This document shows positions 56,001 to 64,000 of a stretch of DNA of 64,000 bases, piece by piece (position 1 is the first letter of the stretch; the number at the start of each line of letters is the position of its first letter). Origin of the DNA: Daphnia pulex (lineage: Eukaryota; Arthropoda; Branchiopoda; Diplostraca; Daphniidae); NCBI RefSeq assembly GCF_021134715.1, contig NC_060025.1:496001-560000 (forward strand), written 5' to 3'. The position numbers were made by a program, and so were the translations under genes. The notes beneath the pieces are model-generated. The model was not told the origin of the DNA, searched no databases, and saw nothing but the letters and a program-made list of their open reading frames with translations.

Positions 56001-59000
56001 CAGTAGGCAACTTTTTTTGGGAAACGAGCAACAACACGCGATGATTCATATATACATAAAAGAATTTGATAAACAACAATCTCGGAAATAATGAAGACGA
56101 TTGCGCAATTTTTTAGTTTGTTGGATTTGATCAATTCATGTGACAACTACTGGATGGCGAAATGATGTTAAGAGTTCCAATTATTACACTTTTATACTAC
56201 ATCAGAATTTGGTTTTTCTTTCGTATATTAGTGCCATGCCTGGGGCGAATTTACCAAAAATAATTGGAGAAACCAGTCGTCGGCAGTTGGAAAACTAAAG
56301 ATATCATTTTACCATCTAAAAAAAACAAATGTCGCTAGTTTTGTTTTAGAGTCGAGAAGAATTACTGGAATGGATGACTAAACATGGACAATAACGAGAC
56401 TAATATAGAAAATGATGAAATTCGTCGTCGTATTAAAGTGCATTTAAATCTGTTTTTTTAGGTTACGCCTAATCTCAAACTGGAAAATGATAGATGGATG
56501 AACTTGTATTTTTTTCAACCGGTCTTATTTCTGACTGCATAAGCTCGGAAATGCATCAAAATCACAGGACTGAAAAGTAACGTACTACAAGCCCCAACTT
56601 TGACACAAGACATCTCCCCCCCACGTCTTGACATTTAATGATCAAATTGAGAACGAAACTTGTGCGGGGGAGTTTCCTTCAGTTGGTGAGCTTCAGCACC
56701 GTCTTGAGTGGTGAGCAATGTGCATCCAGGTAAAATAGTTTAACACGATTGATGTTCACTTGTTTCACGTTAACGATATACCACAAAACGAAGAATTTTC
56801 GAATCATTCGGCTCAACACCTCGTCACTGTTTTCTCATCGTTTGGGATTCGTTAATCGCTCGAGTCCATTTTCCAATTCGAACCATAAAACACTTGATGG
56901 TTTCTATATTGAGACTCGGGAGAATTATAGTGCCATACTGCCATTCATAGGCCGCTTTACTGACGTAATAATCCGCCTGAGCAACAATAAATGTCCAGTT
57001 TAACAGCGCATTATGATTTTGACTGGCTTGAATAAAACGATAAGACATTCAATTCTACTACACACCCGGCGGGCTATCAACATTAAGAGTTTTATGTGAT
57101 TACTTCTACAAATATTGTTAATATCGCAGTTCGCCGAAGACCTAACGGACCGTTCACAGCTCGAGGTGGCATCATCCCCCACATCTCATTTCTTCTATTT
57201 TTCTTTTTTTCGCTTGGCATTTGGAAACAGGAAAAGTACCAAGACCATACACACTTTTTAAGTAGACAGGATCGCGGTCTCTTCCGTCGCCATGTCATTC
57301 ATCCGCCAGCAGGCCAGCAGACATACATAGCCTACACACACTATCCTTTCGGTCAGACAGTATCAAGATGGTTGCGGGTCGGTCAGCCGTGCAACACATA
57401 AGAAACAATCCATCCGTTTGTTCAGTAAACAGCCGCCAAAAGATGGAAAAAAGAAATGACGGATATCCCCCCACGAAAAAAAAAAATGACTGAAAAGAGG
57501 AAATATTCCGGACGAACGGACTAACCGCACGTCATCACAGTTTTGAGACGACAAGCAATGTGCCCAGTGCCTGCTGGGAATTTTTATTTGTAGTATTTTC
57601 TACAACAACTTATCCGCTTCCATCTTTTTTCTTTCCAAGTTTCTTTTCTATTCTGTCAATCCGTCTTTTACACTCGATGTAATTTCTTGGCTGGAGATTT
57701 TCTATTTTCTATCTTGTCCTTTAGAGTTTCGTATATGGTGGGGGGGCCGGCATTGGTACGCTGTGGGTGGGATCCACGTCGCCCTATCACGACATCTCAT
57801 TCTATTCTCCTATACATTTGTATCTCTCCTTTTGACACATAAACAGAGAATGAAAACGACATTTTCTCGCTCTCCGTCGGATTGATATAGAAATTTCCTC
57901 GTCGAAAATCGTTAGGAGGACGAACGACAACCAGGAAGAGCAAAGAGAGTTGACTATATCTCTCTCTCGTCTATATATACAAGAGATCACAAGAGAGTAG
58001 AGAGAAAACCTCAAATATTTGAAGAGAGACTCGTTAGGAGATGGAGGGTGCGCAGCAGCACACACTGCACTTGTCTTTCTCAATGCAGTGCAGATTGCGT
58101 GGGCTGGCCGGGCCGCGCGCGTGTGCCATGTATATTCCCCCCGCTTTTATATTTTGTCTCTCTGCTCTCCTACCCATGTGTGTACACTATCTAAAAAAAA
58201 AAAAAAGGTCGGGAGTCGACGAGGATCTTTGGCCATCCACCAGGGGACACATTCTGTGGTAGACACAAGTACAACGGGGGGAATATTCGTTGATAACTTG
58301 ATATGGATATATTACATCTGACTGACTCTTGGGTCACGTGTTTGAGCCTCTGTGTGTCTATACACAATCACTCTAATCCTCATGAACTTCACTTCTATAT
58401 ACTAGTGACTGTGCCCGGTTGATTGCTGCCGATGCGGTAACAGCCTGTGTGACGTACCGGCTGTGCGGCACGCGCCATAACAGCCGGATCGATTCCGCCG
58501 CGATCTCGAGGAAAAAAATAAAATTGTCGTCGCAAAATCAATTGGTTTAAACAAACAAAAAAGGAAATGCTCTTGTCCTTTGAGTACATTTCATGCATTA
58601 CGTAACGCGTTTCAGATGTGTCAATACTCTCCAAGAGTCTCTCGACGATATTATTATCCAACATTCCTTTTCCGTTTCGGAAAACACACGCAAAAAATGC
58701 AATTCATTCAATTGAAAAGAAACAATAGGTTGAGTAGAGCGTCGGGGCAAACTTTGGAAAATTTGGGAAGGAAGCTATATGGGTTGGGTGGGGGGGATCT
58801 AGGAAATTTGGCTAACTAAGAGTCACAATAAAGAGCTACAGCCAGGAGCAGCTATACAACGAGGGACGGATATAAGAGAGTCTATACATAGGGATATTGT
58901 GGAGGGGCGTCGTTGAGCAAGCACTGGAACATGAGGGCATAGGAAAGAGAGTCTCGTGTCTCTCTCCATCTCACAGCCAGCGACTGTGACTTCCGGATGA

Positions 59001-59571
59001 GCGCACTTGACTGCTTTTTCCATCCGTCGAGAGAGAAAGAAAGAAACGAGAAAGAGAGGGGCGCGCGTTTATATAGTAGATATATCTCTTTCTCTCTCTA
59101 TGTGTGTGTATACAAGCTTCTCGTTCAAACAGTCAACAACACAACGGTGCGACTAGATATATAGGCCAAGATTCTTTATTTTTTTTCCTTTTGGCGGCAG
59201 CAGACTCGTAGAGTATATTCTCTCTCTTTGGTTGATTTGATTTCTTTTTCTCTCTCTGGGCTTTCATACGAGTAGCAGAGAGAGATGGAAAAGTGTGTTC
59301 CGACACTCCATCCCCCTATACTTTGCAGACGACCCTCTCCCGCTGAAATCTAATTTGATCTATATGCAGATGAGCGCCGAAACTCTTCGAGTGCAAATGA
59401 AGGCTGATGGATGCTTCCTTTTTGGGGGCGCTCCTTAGTTCAATGAGACGGGCCCAAAGTGTTGGATAACTTAGACACGCGAGTTCTCATATCTATACAC
59501 AAGGGAGAATAGCTTTTATACTATCTGATCCATAATTTTCGATTGCTTTTATTTTTGGCAATTACCATCAA
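53019..59571. other. intergenic or intronic stretch, no supported genes
   Basis: Simple-sequence tracts (CCA repeats near 53829, GAA repeats near 54808, CT-rich runs near 57960 and 59090) and short unsupported frames only. A GTCACGTG E-box lies at 58333-58340. If the candidate exons on either side belong to one minus-strand gene, this would be its intron. Confidence 0.5.
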
Positions 59572-59956
59572 GGAGGAGGTGCCGATGTGGCGGCAGGTCG
59601 TCCCTCTTGGTCACAAAAATTGTCAAGTTGCACTTTGCTTCAAGTGGTTAAAAGTCAAATATTTTCAAATGTGATGGTTTTCTACCCACAGAAAAAGTTG
59701 TGAGGTACGAAACAAAACAAGCCTGATCTGCAGTCGTTCTACCGCACGTTTTTAATGAAATGATGAGAAAAACAAAAACGGAAAGAGAAAATAGTTGCAG
59801 TCAACCGCCAAGCACAGGGAATAATCGTACTCCGGTACTAACGATTCATAACCAACGCCACCCAAAATTGTCAAAAAGTAAGAATAGAGATAAATGTTGT
59901 CCTACCTTTATGCCTGGGAAATACAGCCAGGCATCTTCAGTTGCTCCATCCATCCT
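59572..59956 (-). repeat. right arm of the long-range inverted duplication
   Basis: The minus strand here matches 1-385 of the plus strand in the same order of blocks. The shared exon end reads GATGCCTGGCTGTATTTCCC then AGGCATAAAG, with donor GTAGGA (exon end at 59906). Conservation then runs about 340 nt into the presumed intron, with indels. Similarity stops near 59572. In the MDGATEDAWLYFPGIK frame the exon end parallels MDTWPFFPGIK at the left arm. Confidence 0.75.
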
Positions 59957-60131
59957 CTGAAGAGTTGACTTACACCAGGAGGGATAAGGAATTGAAAGGG
60001 TGTCCTCGTGAATACACCCACACTCGCATGGGCGTACACGAGGACATTTGAAGAGAGGGGAAAGAAGAAGAGATCCGTAACTCGATCGACATCCTCGGTA
60101 GTTTCTCCAGTGGAACGGGATACTGTTTTAT
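59906..60131 (-). other. candidate exon adjoining the right arm
   Basis: The minus-strand segment is bounded by CATTTAG (acceptor side, 60131) and AAG|GTAGGA (59906). The three minus-strand frames are open or nearly so. The one leading into ...DAWLYFPGIK reads a Cys-rich stretch, KCPRVRPCECGCIHEDTL, but has a stop at the very 5' edge, so another acceptor would be needed. An inner GTAAGT at 59968-59973 and CTTCAG at 59957-59962 overlap too closely to be a real intron. Coding status is unresolved and I do not recognise a family. Confidence 0.3.
60001..60046. repeat. 46-nt hairpin
   Basis: TGTCCTCGTG (60001-60010) pairs exactly with CACGAGGACA (60037-60046). Inside, ACACCCA and TGGGCGT add a second near-perfect stem around an 8-nt loop. 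It sits in the candidate exon beside the right arm. It could be a structured RNA element or chance. Confidence 0.6.
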
Positions 60132-62365
60132 CTAAATGAAAAATAAAATATGGGTTACGAAAAATATTGACAGAAAAAAAGTCATGAGAAGTTGAAAATG
60201 AGACAATAAACCATAAATCTATAAATGGGAGAAGGCAAGAATTACACGTAATACACTGCATTCTAGCTAGTCTTGCATCATTAACATGTTTAGCAGGTCG
60301 CAGGGGTAAAAGTAATGAAAATCATCACCCAAGCAATGATCCTGAGATTGTTGTTGGCGAAAGGTATCAGCACAAGAAACACAAGAAAAGCTTGCTCATC
60401 TTGTTGTTACGATGACTGGCTCAGGTCTCCAACCTGCACAAAGGGAAAAGGTTACATAGTGCAATTAACATACTACCATGCATCGACATGAGGCTTGCAT
60501 GATAAATGCTTTCACAAATTTGGAACAGGTTTTTCTTCTATTTGAGCCCCTATAATAATTTGTTTTTGTATTCTTTGTTATATTCTTATATATTCTATTC
60601 TTTAGATTTACCCGCCAAAACAGCAAGGAGAGCCACGACCGGCCACGGCCATGGCCACGAAACTTTTTCAAACGAGTTCACACCGAATTCAGTCAATTCA
60701 CACGACGACCACATCTTTCTAAGTTTGATTGTTAAGTAGATTTTATTTTTCGTGCAGCCAAAAAGTTTTCGTTCCGTTTTCTTTGTAGCCTTCGTCGTGT
60801 CTTTTTCGAAACTTGTAACAAAATGAGAGCAGACGACACACTAATATTCTAATTAGCCATGCTTAAGAATCGATCGATACCAAATCGGTTTTTGATCACG
60901 TAGTAATAACGAATGCGGAATGGCTGTGTCGTCCGATTGCACAAGTAATTTGTATTACAACGGTTTCAATCAAAATATAAAGAGCGAAAGAGAGAGGAGA
61001 GAACAGCAGCACGAGAAAGACACACATCGTGGTCATATTACAAAATAAAAACAAAACATTAGCCATCAGCGAGGTGTTACGTCATATGAATTTATAGTCA
61101 TGGCCACATTTCGAATGCATATTAGCGCGGTATTATATAATACACGTATGATGAAACACTGGAAAAAAATGTCTTTTTTAAATAACGTAGAATAAAAAGA
61201 GCAAGAGGGGGAGGAATCGTGAAATTCTATTAGAATAGGATTATCGGGCAATAACGTGTGAAAATATTCCGATGATGTTTTTTTTCACGCCATTCGTGCA
61301 CAAGTATAAAAGGAACACGTCACAGCACACTGCCCTGTACAAATTAGAGCCTAGAAAACACCTGTACAAGACTGAGACGTCATCTACTATTACACAGTCT
61401 CTCTTTAATTTCTGGCCGATGATCGTGAGTCGGTTCGATCAAAACGCCAATCAATTTAATAGCAGCAGCATCCGTTCAGATTTGTTCCCGTGATTTTTTG
61501 AACTCAATCGCCACGTTCAGCAACTCACAGACAAACAAATCGGACTCGACGGATGTTTGACAGACAAACGGTGACCGAACGTAGGAATTTTGAAAAGAGG
61601 AGTATCAATCTAAAAATTGTATCAATCAGGATCCGTTCCCTCAATCAAACAGGTGGGCGATATAACAGCGTTCCGATAAAACAAAATGGGGTGGAGAGAG
61701 ATCTCTAAATATTATAGACAGTTATTGGGAATTACACAACACGCACATTATTACATCATTTTCAAAACAAATTTTAGAAAATTGTTTTGGGGTATTCGTC
61801 GTTTGGAAACATTTTTTTGACCAAGTAGGCGATTTTTATGTTAAGTACCGGTAACGATTGATCTAGTTAAAAAATAAGAAAAACGAACTTTATAGAAATG
61901 TTGGTTCCTTATTTAAGTTTTTTTTTTTTGCGTGGTTATATTCCATTAATAGGAAGATGAATAATGATGGGCAATATATCCACTTGGTAACATATAAAAC
62001 GTTAATGCTGCTGCGGCATAAAACATCGCCCGCTCCCGTCGTCTCTCTATAGGGGCCTCTTGACTAACAAAAACCAACCACTCAGGCACAACTTCTAATA
62101 TTATAGGCCTAATTATATATTGCCGATACGCTATCAACATCCAGCCAATGAACTATTATGTCGTTTTCGCGCTGACGAAAAAAATTAAAAAGGAACGAAT
62201 TCAAAGCGGGTCGAATCGAAATACCAAAAAGGGAGGGATAAACAAGCAACAATGACTCGATTGAATGAGGAAGAATGCGGTTATGTAGCTGATGAACGTC
62301 AAATTAGCAAAGATAAATTCAGGGAACTTATGATGAAGGACTCGGCGGCCGTTTCAACAATCTCG
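60132..62365. other. region downstream of ANKS1, no supported genes
   Basis: AT-rich sequence with short frames. A minus-strand TTTGTGCAG|GTTGGAGACC acceptor-like site occurs near 60437. The ANKS1 3' UTR must occupy the right part, but no canonical AATAAA was found on the minus strand close to the stop codon. Confidence 0.5.
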
Positions 62366-63996
62366 TTAGAGTTCATCCTTGGCAGCCAGGGGAGCTCGAC
62401 CCGACCCGGTCGATGATATGGAAGCCGATGAAGGGAGCGAGATCATCGTGGCGATGGTGGGCCGATTGCTGGCCTGAAGGCTGGCCAGGTTGGACTCGGA
62501 GAGGAGACGAGTTTCCGTCATGGCGCTGGCGGCGCCGGATGCAACCGGCATGCCGTCCACACTCGAGTGAGAGCGCGCGTGACTTATCCCGTGACTGCTG
62601 GGACGTTGATTGAGTAGAGCTGTGCCCAGTTTGGGTTTCGGTGGCAGGACAGTTGGTTTAGGTCCGATTTTTCGGGCTGGATCGACAACGAACCGTCCCG
62701 CCGGCTTGTTATTGGTAGCTAAAACTGCGGATGGAGCAGCAGGATTCACCGCTGCTGGAACTGCTACTGCTTCAGTTGCCTTGGGCGTCGATAATACTGG
62801 CACCGCCAACGGCGGAGAGGAAGAACGCTGCTGGACTGGAGCGTTATTCAGCGGAGCTGCAACACTTGGCTGACTAGAATTCTCGCTGGAAGGGCTGTAG
62901 ATTTCTTGACGGAGAACCAGCTGATAAGCTACTTCGAAGGCCTGGCCCAGCGTCAGGATCACTTCCGTCGCCAAATCCTGAAAGGAAATTCCAACACATG
63001 TCAAATGTAATTCAATCAAGACGACGTACGTAGTTGGTAGAGAATGTGATTCCAAGTTGCACTCACCATCGAATGGACCTGGAAGACGTGACAAAAGTGA
63101 TCCTGCGTCGACTCCTGATCCTTGGTAATGTAGGCAAAGTGGGTGAGATCGTCGGCGTCCTGGCAGGCCCAGTTGATGTTGCGGATCTCGTGCTTGCAGA
63201 TGGTCTCCTGTCGAGCGGAAGAGAGACGGACGGAAGGGGGGAAAATCAAATCGGCGGAACGAAAACCGTCGTCGTGTTTGGAATCAAACGGGCAATGGCG
63301 CGCGCGGCATATCGCCCGTCGACGCGTGTGCCGTGGGAAAACCAGCACCGGCCCAGCTTATATGTACCAAGTGCCGCCCACTTTTCTTACTAAGACACAG
63401 CCGGACGAGAGAGAGGCTCTATTATAAATGTAGTACCTGATTGAACGGATCGAGAAACTGGACGCCGCTCAGAGAAATGGCCAAGACGATGCTGGTCGTC
63501 CGCTTTCCCGCCTCTTCCGCTTTCTTCTTCTTGAGTTTCTGGATGGATCGTTTGGTCGATTCCGTTCCGCGGACGTGCCTCACCAACGTCGAGCCCAAAT
63601 ACTGAGCACCCCCCGCAAATGAAATGAGTGAAAATCCTGTTTTAATTAAGAAATTTGACCACCCACCTGGGCCTCGTAACAGACGCCTGGACGCAGGAGA
63701 TTTTGGGGTTTGTGTCGCCACTGGGTGGCCACCGTCTTGGCGATGCCGATGACCAACTCGGTGGGGTTACGGATGGCCAACTCGCTCAGAAGAAGTTCCA
63801 CCGGATGGGAATGATTTCTGGCCACCGACGAAGGTGGTTGAGGAGCCGGTCGTGACTTTCTCCTGCCCAGTGTGCTGCTGCTGCTGTTGTTCTTGTTGCA
63901 AGTTTCATTGACGCCAGCACAAGACGCCAGCGGTTCGCCCATCGTTTCAATCATTTTCTGACTGATTTCGTCCTCTAGCCGGGCCAGATTGGACGA
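62366..63996 (-). CDS. ANKS1: ANKS1 (Odin) type adaptor, 3' part with PTB domain
   Basis: ANKS1 proteins carry ankyrin repeats, two SAM domains and a C-terminal PTB domain, and act as adaptors in receptor tyrosine kinase signalling. Four exons (minus) are inside the window: 63996-63667, 63601-63437, 63207-63067 and 62977-62366, all phase 0, 415 codons plus stop. The order QWRHKPQNLLRPGVCYEAQ, YLGSTLVRHVRGTESTKRSI, SIVLAISLSGVQFLDPFNQ, ICKHEIRNINWACQDADDL, FAYITKD and LATEVILTLGQAFEVAYQL is the ANKS1A/B PTB domain almost position for position. A 170-residue Ala/Pro/Ser-rich tail follows and ends LAAKDEL. The first exon begins after TTAG at the window edge, where an in-frame TAG forces the boundary. 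The ankyrin and SAM exons must lie to the right, outside the window, so the gene is partial only because of the cut. Confidence 0.93.
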
Positions 63997-64000
63997 CTAA

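Noticed and set aside
61414..61450. tRNA-like box B (GGTTCGATC) with a GGCCGATG upstream
   Set aside because: Box A spacing and the acceptor stem do not fit; no tRNA fold is possible.

Overview
This is a eukaryotic, arthropod-type window. I think it is a branchiopod crustacean, most likely Daphnia, from the density of 50-140 nt introns, the roughly 40% GC with many short microsatellites, and the mix of protein signatures. The species is inference; the four main genes are read directly from spliced frames.

Layout: (1) 1-385 is one arm of a divergent inverted duplication whose other arm is at 59572-59956 on the minus strand. (2) 386-6300 is intergenic. (3) 6300-23810 is a Pax6 gene of eyeless type on the plus strand: a probable 5' UTR exon, ten coding exons (606 codons) with paired domain and S50 homeodomain, and a polyadenylation signal. 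(4) 24309-25639, minus strand, is a five-exon CCCH zinc-finger protein of the ZC3H11A family (334 aa), tail-to-tail with Pax6 and head-to-head with the next gene. (5) 26100-34761, plus strand, is a full XMAP215/CKAP5 (mini spindles) gene: 28 coding exons, about 2,050 aa, five TOG domains, with one clear and one possible GC-AG intron. (6) 34762-43500 has no recognisable protein gene. It holds two copies of a dispersed repeat (one with a perfect 36-bp palindrome), a 212-bp MITE with 23-bp TIRs and a TTA duplication, a G/T-rich degenerate tandem repeat, and splice-signal-flanked segments that look like non-coding or micro-ORF transcripts. (7) 43500-62365 is mostly featureless, apart from a possible coding exon at 52881-53018 and the right arm of the inverted duplication with an adjoining candidate exon and hairpin. 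(8) 62366-63996, minus strand, is the 3' part of an ANKS1-type (Odin) gene with its PTB domain; the ankyrin and SAM exons would lie beyond the right edge.

The genes are neighbours, not one pathway: an eye-selector transcription factor, an RNA-binding/mRNA-export factor, a microtubule polymerase and a PTB adaptor. ZC3H11A and mini spindles probably share a bidirectional promoter. The least explained signal is the pair of inverted, about 75-80% similar blocks 59 kb apart that face each other across the whole locus. Each carries a near-identical exon end and donor, with conservation running some 340 nt into the intron.
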